Shown here in pieces: positions 17,940-26,438 of a stretch of 64,000 bases of DNA. The notes under the pieces were generated by a model, which worked only from the letters and a program-made list of their open reading frames with translations, was not told the origin of the DNA and did no database searches. Numbering within the stretch: the first letter of the stretch is position 1; each line of letters begins with the position of its first letter. A program made the translations under genes and the position numbers. Source of the DNA: Anderseniella sp963700735 (GTDB lineage: Bacteria > Pseudomonadota > Alphaproteobacteria > Rhizobiales > Aestuariivirgaceae). The DNA lies in NCBI GenBank assembly GCA_963700735.1, contig CAVOYR010000007.1:442566-506565 (forward strand), read 5' to 3'.

Positions 17940-18587
17940 GTGCCCAATGACCCCACCCACACGCCGCGCAAGGCCTCTCGCGATGTTCGCCGCCGCCAGC
18001 TGATCGACGCCACTATCGATGCGCTTGCCGAGCGCGGCTACGCCAGTCTCACCATCGGCGACGTGGCCCGCCGGGCAGGCCTGTCCATGGGCATCGTGAA
18101 CTTTCATTTCTCGTCGAAGGAAACCCTTCTCGCCGAGACATTGCGTTATCTGGCGAAACTGTACCGCGAGAACTGGATGTCTGCGGTCGAGGCCGCCGGA
18201 GACGATCCGGCAGCGCGGTTGTACGCCATGACGGCAGCCGACTTCACCGAGGCGATGTGCGAGCCGCGGATGCTCCAGGCATGGGTCAGCTTCTGGGCCG
18301 AAGCCCAGTCGCGCCCGGCCTATGACAGCATCTACGGAGACGAGGAAGCGGAATACCTGGGCTCGCTGGAAGGCATGTGCGGTGAACTTGCCCGCCATGG
18401 ATCCTACGCGCGCCCCGGCAGCATTGCAGCGGATGCGCGCGTCATCAACGCCCTCACCGACGGCTTGTGGGTGGCGCTTGGCCATACGCCGCCCGCGATC
18501 ACCCGGCAGCAGGCGTTGCGCGCACTGCATGTGTGCCTGGCATCGTTCTATCCAGCGCATTTTGACGCGGACGGGCCGATCAATTGA
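17940..18587 (+). CDS. TetR-family repressor, BetI-like
   Basis: A 215-aa TetR regulator. The N-terminal helix-turn-helix reads RRQLIDATIDALAERGYASLTIGDVARRAGLSMGIVNFHFSSKETLL (split here only for description), the form characteristic of BetI. The C-terminal ligand domain keeps BetI-like WVSFWAEAQSRP and LTDGLWV. BetI represses choline-to-betaine genes and is relieved by choline. Start is GTG at 17940. No betA/betB/betC lies beside it; the upstream partner is the methyltransferase. The function as a choline-responsive regulator is inferred from family resemblance. Confidence 0.8.
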   Translation: MPNDPTHTPRKASRDVRRRQLIDATIDALAERGYASLTIGDVARRAGLSMGIVNFHFSSKETLLAETLRYLAKLYRENWMSAVEAAGDDPAARLYAMTAADFTEAMCEPRMLQAWVSFWAEAQSRPAYDSIYGDEEAEYLGSLEGMCGELARHGSYARPGSIAADARVINALTDGLWVALGHTPPAITRQQALRALHVCLASFYPAHFDADGPIN

Positions 18588-18682
18588 CGCTAGCGCCTAT
18601 TGGTTTATAAGACCGGCGGACAATCCTCACTCACACCTGCAAGGGCGCCAACGATGCGCCCGTCAATCTGGAGAACGACGTC

Positions 18683-19690
18683 ATGGCGGTACGGGTCGCA
18701 ATCAATGGTTTTGGTCGCATCGGGCGCAACATCCTGCGCGCCATTGCCGAGTCGGGCCGCAAGGACATCAAGGTCGTTGCGATCAACGATCTCGGGCCGG
18801 TCGAGACCAACGCGCACCTGCTGCGCTTCGACAGCGTGCATGGCCGCTTCCCCGGCGACGTGAAAGTCAAGGGCGACCAGATCAACTGCGGGTCCGGCTG
18901 GATCCGCGTCAGTGCCGAGCGTGACCCGTCGAAGCTGCCATGGCAGGCCGAAGGCGTCGATATCGCCATGGAATGCACCGGCATCTTCACCGACAAGGAC
19001 AAGGCGTCAGCCCACCTGACAGCCGGCGCCAACAAGGTGCTGGTGTCCGCCCCGGCAACCGGCGCCGACCTGACCGTCGTTTATGGCGTCAACCATGACC
19101 AGCTGACGAAGGATCACAAGGTCGTCTCCAACGCCTCGTGCACCACCAACGCACTGGCGCCTGTGGCCATGGTGCTGAACAATGCGTTCGGCATCGAGCA
19201 TGGCTTCATGACGACGATCCACGCCTATACCGGCGACCAGCCGACGCTCGACACGATGCACAAGGATCTCTATCGCGGCCGTGCTGCCGCCATGTCGATG
19301 ATCCCGACCTCGACCGGTGCCGCGAAGGCCGTTGGCCTGGTGCTGCCGGAACTGAACGGCAAGCTCGATGGCGTGTCGATCCGCGTGCCCACCCCGAACG
19401 TGTCGGTCATCGACCTGAAATGCGTGATGTCGAAGTCCGTCACCGTCGAGCAGGTCAACAAGGCAATCATCAAGGCCGCCAAGGGCGAGCTGAAGGGCAT
19501 TCTCAATGTCACCGACCAGCCCAACGTCTCGATCGACTTCAACCATGATGCGCACTCGTCCACCTTCCACCTCGACCAGACCAAGGTCATGGAAGGCACG
19601 CTGCTGCGCGTGATGAGCTGGTATGACAACGAGTGGGGCTTCTCCAACCGCATGTCAGACACGGCCATCGCCATGTCCAGGGCCAAGTAG
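18683..19690 (+). CDS. gap: Glyceraldehyde-3-phosphate dehydrogenase, type I
   Basis: NAD(P)-dependent glycolytic/gluconeogenic enzyme of 335 aa. It shows the Rossmann start VAINGFGRIGRNILRA, the catalytic cysteine in SNASCTTNALAP, and MMSIPTST-like phosphate-site residues (SMIPTSTGAAKA), ending in SWYDNEWGFSNRM. A GGAG at 18670 sits nine bases before the ATG. It is followed without a gap by rpe, so both central-carbon genes are co-transcribed. Confidence 0.97.
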   Translation: MAVRVAINGFGRIGRNILRAIAESGRKDIKVVAINDLGPVETNAHLLRFDSVHGRFPGDVKVKGDQINCGSGWIRVSAERDPSKLPWQAEGVDIAMECTGIFTDKDKASAHLTAGANKVLVSAPATGADLTVVYGVNHDQLTKDHKVVSNASCTTNALAPVAMVLNNAFGIEHGFMTTIHAYTGDQPTLDTMHKDLYRGRAAAMSMIPTSTGAAKAVGLVLPELNGKLDGVSIRVPTPNVSVIDLKCVMSKSVTVEQVNKAIIKAAKGELKGILNVTDQPNVSIDFNHDAHSSTFHLDQTKVMEGTLLRVMSWYDNEWGFSNRMSDTAIAMSRAK

Positions 19691-20371
19691 GTGGCGCGCC
19701 CCATCCTCATTGCCCCGTCGATCCTGTCGGCAGACTTTGCCCGGCTGGGCGATGAGGTGTGCGCCATTGATGCCCAGGGCGCAGACTGGATCCATGTCGA
19801 CGTGATGGACGGCCACTTCGTGCCCAACATCACCATCGGCCCGATGATCGTGAAGGCCATCCGGCCGGTCACGGAAAAGGTGCTCGACGTGCACCTGATG
19901 ATCGCCCCGGCTGACCCGTTCATCGAGGCGTTTGCCGAGGCCGGGTCCGACATCATCACGGTCCATGCCGAGGCAGGACCCCACCTTGACCGCACGCTGC
20001 AGCTGATTCGTTCGCTCGGCAAGAAGGCGGGTGTGTCGCTCAACCCGTCCACGCCGGAAACCGTGCTTGAGTACGTGCTCGACAGGCTTGACCTGATCCT
20101 TGTCATGTCGGTCAACCCGGGCTTTGGCGGGCAGGCGTTCATCCCGGAAATGACCGCAAAGATCGCCCGCATCAAGGCCATGATCGGTGACCGCGACATC
20201 CACATCGAGGTGGATGGCGGCATCAGCCCGAAGACGGCAGGCGCCGTTGCCGCCGCAGGGGCTGATGTGCTGGTGGCCGGGTCTGCCGTCTACCAGAACA
20301 ACGACCCGTCGCTTTATGGGTCGAACATCGAGGCTATCCGGCAAGCCGCGCTGGCGGGCCGCACCAGCTGA
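19691..20371 (+). CDS. rpe: Ribulose-phosphate 3-epimerase
   Basis: TIM-barrel enzyme of 226 aa interconverting ribulose-5-phosphate and xylulose-5-phosphate in the pentose phosphate pathway. It has IAPSILSADFARLGDE at the N terminus, the metal- and catalysis-related HVDVMDGHFVPNITIGP, MSVNPGFGGQ, and VDGGISPKTA with the phosphate-binding VAGSAVY. It begins with GTG immediately after the gap stop codon, so translation is probably coupled to gap. Confidence 0.96.
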   Translation: MARPILIAPSILSADFARLGDEVCAIDAQGADWIHVDVMDGHFVPNITIGPMIVKAIRPVTEKVLDVHLMIAPADPFIEAFAEAGSDIITVHAEAGPHLDRTLQLIRSLGKKAGVSLNPSTPETVLEYVLDRLDLILVMSVNPGFGGQAFIPEMTAKIARIKAMIGDRDIHIEVDGGISPKTAGAVAAAGADVLVAGSAVYQNNDPSLYGSNIEAIRQAALAGRTS

Positions 20372-20747
20372 GTGGCTAGGCGCCGGTGACCGGACAGCAA
20401 AAGGGCCGCCCATTGGGCGGCCCTTCGCTATCAGCAGTTGTCTCAACCTCAGCCGTGCCAGAAAACGTTATCGGAACCGGGGGAAGCCCGACAACAACCG
20501 GCAGCAGTCAGGTCATGGCAACCGCGACAGTCGTGCAACTCGACAAGGTGAAATCTGGCCCCCGAAAGACGTTAGCCCCGCTCCCAGTAGCGGCGGCAAC
20601 GGGATGCACCAACAAGCACCCACGTAAGCCATTATAGAACCGGCGGACAGTGTTGACCATAGCCAATGGTCAGTAAGCTGTTAAATTCACTCGGGCTTCC
20701 GGCTGGCTTTTGATCATTGCTGCCTGAAAAAAGGACAGGTTTGCCAA
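20372..20747. other. Convergent intergenic region with no visible gene
   Basis: About 376 bp between the stops of rpe and hisG. Apart from the hairpin near its left end I find no credible coding frame: open stretches lack ribosome sites and resemble no family. The sequence from about 20450 is richer in A and T than the flanking genes. Confidence 0.6.
20402..20424. terminator. Hairpin terminator between convergent rpe and hisG
   Basis: A perfect 10-bp stem, AGGGCCGCCC pairing with GGGCGGCCCT, with a 3-base ATT loop. On the minus strand it is followed by TTTTGCTG, so it best fits termination of the his operon transcript. On the plus strand, 30 bp past rpe, the T tract is weak, but the stem could still stop or stabilise the gap-rpe message. 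Confidence 0.75.
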
Positions 20748-21446
20748 TCAGATGGCCTGTTCAAGCCGTTCGCGCAAGGTCTCGACGACGGGCCGGTCAA
20801 GCACGTCGCGCCGTGCAGCAAGCACGGCCTCGGACTTCAGGATCAGGCCGTCATCAAGGATTTTCAGCCGGTTTGCCTTCAATGTGGACCCGGAGGTGGT
20901 GATGTCGACGATGATCTCCGCAGACCCGGCGGCGGGCGCCCCCTCGGTCGCACCGAGGCTTTCAACGACACGATAGCCGGTCAATCCGTGCTGCGCAAAA
21001 AACCGGCGCGTCAGCTCAAGATATTTTGTGGCGACCCGCAGGCGATGGCCGTGCGTGGCGTAGATTTCGCCTGCAACCTGATCGAGATCGGCGACGGCAC
21101 TCACGTCGAGCCAGCTTTCCGGCACTGCCACCACCACGTCCGCCGGACCAAACCCCAGCCGCACCACCACGTCGGCGACCGGGTTGTCGGGGCTGATGGT
21201 TTCGCGCAGCAGATCCTCGCCGGTCACGCCAAGGTCCACGGTGCCGTCCTTCAGCGCCCTGGCGATTTCGGATGCCGACAGGAACGCCACGTCGACGCCG
21301 TTCAGGCCCTTGACCTCGCCCTGGTAGCCGCGTGCCGACCCGGTCCGCACGATGTTGTAGCCGGCGCGCGCAAACAGCGCCTCGGCGGCCTCGCGCAGGC
21401 GGCCCTTGGAGGGCAGGGCCAGGGTGAGTTTGGCGGGCGTGGTCAT
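20748..21446 (-). CDS. hisG: ATP phosphoribosyltransferase, short form catalytic subunit
   Basis: First enzyme of histidine synthesis, joining ATP and PRPP. At 232 aa it is the short form lacking the C-terminal regulatory domain and needs HisZ. It has LALPSKGRLREAAEALF, GVTGEDLLRE, and the PRPP-site block EIIVDITTSGSTLKANRLK. It overlaps the end of hisZ by 4 bp, matching the expected partnership. Confidence 0.95.
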   Translation of the reverse strand: MTTPAKLTLALPSKGRLREAAEALFARAGYNIVRTGSARGYQGEVKGLNGVDVAFLSASEIARALKDGTVDLGVTGEDLLRETISPDNPVADVVVRLGFGPADVVVAVPESWLDVSAVADLDQVAGEIYATHGHRLRVATKYLELTRRFFAQHGLTGYRVVESLGATEGAPAAGSAEIIVDITTSGSTLKANRLKILDDGLILKSEAVLAARRDVLDRPVVETLRERLEQAI

Positions 21447-22615
21447 GATGGCTCTCCGCGCTCGCCCAGCAAGCGGCTGGCGTGGATGGCAAGGCCGACT
21501 GCCGGCACCTGCTGGCCTGCGCCAATGTCGGCCAGCATTGTGTCATAGCGGCCACCACCGGCAATCGGCTCGCTCGAGCCGTCGGCGCGGGTGCGGTCGA
21601 TCTGGAAGACGAAGCCGGTGTAGTATTCGAGGCTGCGGCCGAACACGGCGGCAAACTCCAGCTTTCGCGTATCGATGCCGGCGTCCTGCATGCTGGCAAG
21701 GCGGGCGTGGAACAGGTCCACCGCATCGGCGAACACCTTGCCGGTGCCCGCAGTCATCACGCGCAGCGCGGCCAGTGCCTCTCCCGGCTCGCCCCGGATG
21801 GCAAGGTAGTCGTTGATCAGCGCGGCCTGCGCTTCGCTCAGCGGAGGTTCGGAGCGGTCCTTCAGCTTTTCGGCCAACCGCCCAGCCACCTGCTCGACGG
21901 AGCGGCCGGCCACCATCTGCAGGTCTTGCGCATCCAGCTGGCGCTCGACGAAGGTGACGGGGTCAAGCCCGCCTTGCTCCATCTCGTCGAGCAGCGCCGA
22001 GACCGAACTGCGGGCCTTGCGCTTGCCGGCCGAGAGCTGGTTGAGCAGGTCGCGAAACGCGCGCGGGCGCCAGAACTGCCGCTTCAGCCGGTCACGCCAG
22101 CGCTCCGGCATGTCGATTGAGTGCAGCAGCGCGTTGAACAGGCCAAGGTCGCCGATCTCGATCCGGTCGCCCTTCATGCCGCACGCATCCAGCGCGGCCA
22201 GAGTGAGCGCCAGCACCTCGGCATCGTCAGCTGCCGTATCTGTGCCGCCAACCATTTCCAGCCCGACCTGGTCGAACTCGCGCACGGGTGGCGTGCGGCC
22301 ACTGCCGGGCGTGTGCCGGAAGGCCTTGCCGGCATAGCAATAGCGCGCCGGGGCGCTGGCATCGCTCGCCTGTTCCAGGTGGTAGCGGCAGGCCGGCACG
22401 GTGAGGTCGGGCCGCAAGCACAACTCCTCGCCATCGGGCCCGGTAAACAGGTAGGTGCGCGCCCGGATGTGCTCGCCGGAGCGTTCAAGGAACACGTCCG
22501 CCGGCTGGATGATGTCGGGGTCGATGAACTCCGCGCCTGCCGCTTCAAGCACCGGCAGCATGGCTGCGTTGATCGCGTCGAGCGCGCGGCGCTGTGTGCT
22601 GGACTTGCCGGGCAT
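21443..22615 (-). CDS. hisZ: ATP phosphoribosyltransferase regulatory subunit
   Basis: A 390-aa HisRS paralogue without tRNA-charging activity that forms a hetero-octamer with short HisG and confers histidine feedback. Class II core motifs are visible: LRPDLTVPACRYHL, GKAFRHTPGSGRTPPVREFDQVGLEM, and the C-terminal FGRSLEYYTGFVFQID and IAGGGRYD. It lies between hisS and hisG in one operon, eight bases after the hisS stop. Confidence 0.94.
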   Translation of the reverse strand: MPGKSSTQRRALDAINAAMLPVLEAAGAEFIDPDIIQPADVFLERSGEHIRARTYLFTGPDGEELCLRPDLTVPACRYHLEQASDASAPARYCYAGKAFRHTPGSGRTPPVREFDQVGLEMVGGTDTAADDAEVLALTLAALDACGMKGDRIEIGDLGLFNALLHSIDMPERWRDRLKRQFWRPRAFRDLLNQLSAGKRKARSSVSALLDEMEQGGLDPVTFVERQLDAQDLQMVAGRSVEQVAGRLAEKLKDRSEPPLSEAQAALINDYLAIRGEPGEALAALRVMTAGTGKVFADAVDLFHARLASMQDAGIDTRKLEFAAVFGRSLEYYTGFVFQIDRTRADGSSEPIAGGGRYDTMLADIGAGQQVPAVGLAIHASRLLGERGEPS

Positions 22616-22623
22616 GGGCCGGG

Positions 22624-24264
22624 TCAGCCTTCGTACTGCGCAAGGATCTTGCGCACGTGTTGCACAAGGTCAGCCTCCGGCACCGACACCTGCGCCGGGC
22701 GCTGCTCGACCCAGTCAGCACGGTCGGTAATGTCCTTTGCTGCCTCGCGGCCTGCAATCAGGTCTTTCAGCGTCACTTCCCCGGCAGCGCGTTCATCGCC
22801 ACCCTGGATCACCGCCACGGCAGACCCGCGCCGGTCGGCGTACTGGAGCTGCTTGCCGAACTGCTTCGGGTTGCCCTGATAGAGTTCTGCGCGAATGCCC
22901 GCGTTGCGCAACTGCTGCACCATGCGCTGGTAGCGGCCGAGGCTTTCCGCATCGCGGTCCATCACGCACACCACCACGGGTGCGGCTACGGACTGGGTGT
23001 CCAGCTTGCCGAGGTTCTTCAGCGCGGTCATCAGCCGCGACACACCGATGGAAAATCCGGTTGCCGGAACGGTTTGGCCAGTGAAGCGCTCGACAAGGCC
23101 GTCATAACGCCCGCCGCCTGCGACGGAGCCGAACTGCACCGTCTCGCCCTTCTCGTTGGTCACGTCGAACAGCAGCTCGCACTCGTAGACCGGGCCGGTG
23201 TAGTACTCGAGGCCACGGACGATTGCCGCAGTAATTTCTATACGCTTCGAGCCATATCCGGCGGACTGAAAAAGACACAACATCTTTTCCAGTTCACCTA
23301 CACCCTCGAGTCCTGTTTGGCTGGTGCCGACCAATGCTCGCCACTTATGAAGGAGAGATTGCAGGTCAAGCCAATACGTGCCTTCAGGCACTCCAAGTTC
23401 TGCTGTCGGTCGAAACTGTTGCTCGTCATCAGTTGGAGGCGAGAACTCATCAGGATGTTTCCAACTTGCAACATTCAAATCATAGAAGCTCAGTTCTGCA
23501 ATGTGCTTAGTCAGCCCGTACTCCTTTGGAGATGCGAACTGTAACAATGTATCAATCTGCCCGGCATCCAGCCCCGCGCCCTTGGTGAAGTCGCCGGACT
23601 CATCCTTGCGGCCTTCGCCCAGCAGCAGTGCGACCCCCTCGGGTCCGAACTTGTCCAGCTTGTCGATGGCGCGCAGCACGCCAAGCTTCTGGCCCGCGTC
23701 CGTCACGCCGATGGCTTCCATCACGCCATCCAGCACCTTGCGGTTGTTCACCCGCACCACGTAGTCGCCGCGCGCAATGCCCAGCGCTTCCATGGTGTCG
23801 GCCATCATCATGCACATCTCGGCATCCGCCGTGACGTTGGGCGCGCCCACCGTGTCGGCGTCGAACTGCATGAACTGGCGGAAGCGCCCCGGCCCCGGCT
23901 TTTCGTTGCGGAACACGTAGCCCGCCCGGTAGGTGCGGTAGGGCATCTGGATGTCGTTGATGTTCTGCGCCACGTGCCGCGCCAGCGGCGCGGTCAGGTC
24001 ATAGCGCAGGCTCAGCCATTGCTCGTCGTCGTCCTGCAACGAGAACACGCCCTCGTTGGGCCGGTCGCTGTCGGGCAGGAACTTGCCCAGCGCATCGGTG
24101 TACTCGAACTGCGGCGTCTCGACGGGGTCGAAGCCATAAAGCTCGTAGACCGCCTTGATCTTCGCGCACATGGCATCCACGGCGCGGATGTCACCGGCGT
24201 CGCGATCGGTAAAACCGCGTGGCAGCCGTGCCTTGGGACGGTTGGGTTTCTGCTTCTGGGCCAT
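22624..24264 (-). CDS. hisS: Histidyl-tRNA synthetase with an unusual central segment
   Basis: Class II synthetase of 546 aa, longer than the roughly 500 aa I expect for the alphaproteobacterial type. Typical parts are ARLPRGFTDRD at the N terminus, LRYDLTAPLARHVA (motif 2 region), RNEKPGPGRFRQFMQFD, the HisA motif VRGLEYYTGPVYE, and motif 3 GFSIGVSRLM. Residues about 235-348, in the HisRS insertion-domain region, are encoded by DNA of about 48% GC (my count for 23221-23560) against 65-67% just outside, and include extra sequence such as the SWKHPDEFSPPTDDEQQ stretch. The frame stays open throughout, so the enzyme may well be functional. The ATG at 24264 is preferred over a TTG two codons earlier. 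Confidence 0.92.
   Translation of the reverse strand: MAQKQKPNRPKARLPRGFTDRDAGDIRAVDAMCAKIKAVYELYGFDPVETPQFEYTDALGKFLPDSDRPNEGVFSLQDDDEQWLSLRYDLTAPLARHVAQNINDIQMPYRTYRAGYVFRNEKPGPGRFRQFMQFDADTVGAPNVTADAEMCMMMADTMEALGIARGDYVVRVNNRKVLDGVMEAIGVTDAGQKLGVLRAIDKLDKFGPEGVALLLGEGRKDESGDFTKGAGLDAGQIDTLLQFASPKEYGLTKHIAELSFYDLNVASWKHPDEFSPPTDDEQQFRPTAELGVPEGTYWLDLQSLLHKWRALVGTSQTGLEGVGELEKMLCLFQSAGYGSKRIEITAAIVRGLEYYTGPVYECELLFDVTNEKGETVQFGSVAGGGRYDGLVERFTGQTVPATGFSIGVSRLMTALKNLGKLDTQSVAAPVVVCVMDRDAESLGRYQRMVQQLRNAGIRAELYQGNPKQFGKQLQYADRRGSAVAVIQGGDERAAGEVTLKDLIAGREAAKDITDRADWVEQRPAQVSVPEADLVQHVRKILAQYEG
23221..23560 (-). other. Low-GC block inside hisS, probable intragenic recombination tract
   Basis: By direct count 164 of 340 bases here are G or C (48%), against 39/60 and 40/60 in the adjacent 60-base lines. 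Codon choice shifts as well: TTG, TTA, CAA, AAA and ATA-type codons appear that are rare in the rest of the gene. The edges fall next to conserved motifs (DAGQIDTLL on one side, VRGLEYYTG on the other), as expected if homologous recombination replaced the variable middle with DNA from a lower-GC donor. Confidence 0.75.
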
Positions 24265-24397
24265 GGGCAATTCTGTCTGGGGTTGAGCTGTGTCAACGGA
24301 AACGTCAGCGCGTTCTAGAGGAATGGGACGCCCCCTTCAAGGCACGATGGATCGGCAAACCTTGGCAATTGCGCCAGCTTGAGGCAAACTTGCCGGC

Positions 24398-24772
24398 ATG
24401 ATGAACCAGACAAAGGAAGAAGCGGTCATTCTCGAGGCCAACGATGCGTTCTATTCGGCGTTCCGGAAGAGCGACTATCTGGCCATGGAGCAACTGTGGG
24501 CGCAGAAGTCGACCATCCGCTGCTATCACCCCGGCTGGCCCGGCATCGTGGGCCGCGAGGAAGTGCTCGACAGCTGGTATTCCATCCTGGTGCTGGGCGA
24601 CACGCCCGACATTGACGTCTCGGCCCCGACCGTTATCCGCCACGGCAGCACGGCAATGGTGTTCTGCACCGAGCACCTGGGCCAACTGTCGCTGATCGCC
24701 ACCAACACTTTCGTCATGGAAGACGGCGCGTGGCGCATGGTGCATCACCAGGCGGCCCACCTGCCGTCCTGA
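24398..24772 (+). CDS. SnoaL-like / NTF2-fold protein
   Basis: A 124-aa single-domain protein of the SnoaL-like NTF2 superfamily. It has an N-terminal helix pair (ILEANDAFYSAFRKSDYLAMEQLW), then CYHPGWPGIVGREEVLDSWYSIL, and the closing strand TNTFVMEDGAWRMVHHQAAHLP, common in this family. Members include small isomerases, hydratases and proteins of unknown role; activity cannot be assigned. It precedes the CoA-ligase-like gene by about 130 bp on the same strand. Two consecutive ATGs (24398 and 24401) are possible starts. Confidence 0.8.
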   Translation: MMNQTKEEAVILEANDAFYSAFRKSDYLAMEQLWAQKSTIRCYHPGWPGIVGREEVLDSWYSILVLGDTPDIDVSAPTVIRHGSTAMVFCTEHLGQLSLIATNTFVMEDGAWRMVHHQAAHLPS

Positions 24773-24899
24773 CCCTGCTCCGCCTTGCACTTTGCTGCAC
24801 TATAGCGCGCTTGGCAGGCATAATAGTGCGCATTAAACAACCTTGATGACTGCAATCGCCCGCAAAGAGGCGGTATCGGTACGTCCAAGGGAGAAAACA

Positions 24900-26438
24900 A
24901 TGAGCGATCCGGCGTCCTGCAATGCGGCATTGGAGCTGGCAGACCGTCACCTGGCCGAAGGCCGTGGCGGCAAGGTTGCCTATATCGATGACGAGCGCCA
25001 GATCACCTTCGCGGGGCTGGTGGACGGCACGATCAGGGTTGCCAACCTGCTGGAGGGCCTCGGCATCGCGCGTGAGGCCCGCGTGGCCGTGCTGATGCAT
25101 GACACCGTGGACTGGCCGTGCGTGTTCCTCGGGGCGATCCGGGCCGGCATCGTGCCCGTGGCGCTCAATACGCTGCTCACCGCCGACCAGTACCGCTACA
25201 TGCTGTCGGACAGCCGGTCGCAGGTGCTGTTCGTGTCTGCCGCCCTGCTGCCGGTGGTGGAACCCGTGTTGGGCACGCTGCCGTTTCTGAGGCACGTCGT
25301 GGTCGCCGGCGGCGAGGCGGGCGCGCACGGCTCGCTCGCTGCCCTGATGGCTGCGGCGTCCCCCGCGCACCAGCCCGCCGATACATCGCCCGACGAGGTT
25401 GCCTTCTGGCTCTATTCGTCCGGCTCTACCGGCCAGCCCAAGGGCGTCATGCACGTGCATTCCAGCCTGATGGACACCGCCGACACCTATGGCGCCACAC
25501 GCTCGGCATCAGCGAGGACGACGTGGTGTTTTCCGCCGCAAAACTGTTCTTCGCCTATGGTCTTGGCAATGCGCTGACCTTCCCGCTGTCGGTCGGCGCG
25601 ACCACCATCCTGTATGCCGGGCGTCCCACGCCGGACGCGGTGCAGCAGCGGCTGCAAAAGCATGACGTCGACCATGTTCTTCGGCGTGCCGACGCTCTAT
25701 GCCGCCATGCTGGCCGACAAGTCCCTGCACGCCCGAAACCGGCTCAGGCCGGCTGGCAAAATGCCTGTCCGCCGGCGAGGCATTGCCGGCCGAGGTGTCG
25801 TCGACGCTGGCAGAAGCGCTTCGGCATCGAGATCTGGGACGGCATCGGCTCGACCGAGATGCTGCACATCTTCCTGTCCAACGGGCCGCACGGCCACAAG
25901 CGCGGCACCACCGGCGACGCCGTGCCCGGCTACGACCCTGAAACTGGTCGACGAACAGGGCAGCGAGCTGGGCCAGGGCGAGATCGGCGAACTGCTGGTA
26001 TCTGGCGCGTCGTGCTGCAACGGCTACTGGAACAAGCGCGAGAAAACCCGCTCCACCTTCGAGGGCAAGTGGGCGCGTACCGGCGACAAGTACATCCGCG
26101 ATGAAGACGGCTTCTACCAGTACTGCGGCCGCACCGACGACATGTTCAAGGTGTCCGGCATCTGGGTGTCGCCATTCGAGGTTGAATCGGCCCTGGTCAG
26201 CCATGAGTCGGTGCTCGAATGCGCCGTTGTCGCCCACGAGGACGACGAGGGGCTGGTCAAGCCGAAGGCCTTCGTGGTGCTGAACGACGGCTTCGGCCAG
26301 GACGGGCTGTTCGACATGCTGAAGGAACACGTCAAGGCACAGGCCGGCCCGTGGAAATATCCGCGCTGGATCGAGTTCGTGCCGGACCTGCCGAAGACCG
26401 CGACCGGCAAGATCCAGCGGTTCAAACTGCGCGCATGA
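24900..26438 (+). pseudogene. Benzoate-CoA ligase family acyl-CoA synthetase, frameshifted
   Basis: ANL-family adenylating enzyme, full length about 512 aa if frames are joined. It has the AMP-binding loop YSSGSTGQPKGVMH, GEALPAEV, the family signature WDGIGSTEMLHIFLSN, and the C-terminal lysine in KTATGKIQRFKL, which fit benzoate- or aryl-CoA ligases. Five one-base shifts break it: a missing base near 25497 (GCC-AC-ACG) and extra bases near 25670, 25745, 25815 and 25936. Restoring them gives a continuous, conserved protein. Start is ATG 24900 with AAGGGAG upstream. As written it cannot make a full-length enzyme; a sequence error is as likely as decay. Confidence 0.85.

Noticed and set aside
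20450..20740. Possible small gene in the rpe-hisG gap
   Set aside because: Short open frames lack Shine-Dalgarno sites and any recognisable sequence; kept as plain intergenic DNA.
23221..23560. hisS considered as a pseudogene or carrying an intein/mobile insertion
   Set aside because: The frame is open throughout and part of the tract still aligns with HisRS (LVGTSQTGLEGVGELEKM), with no intein or transposase motif; replacement by recombination fits better.
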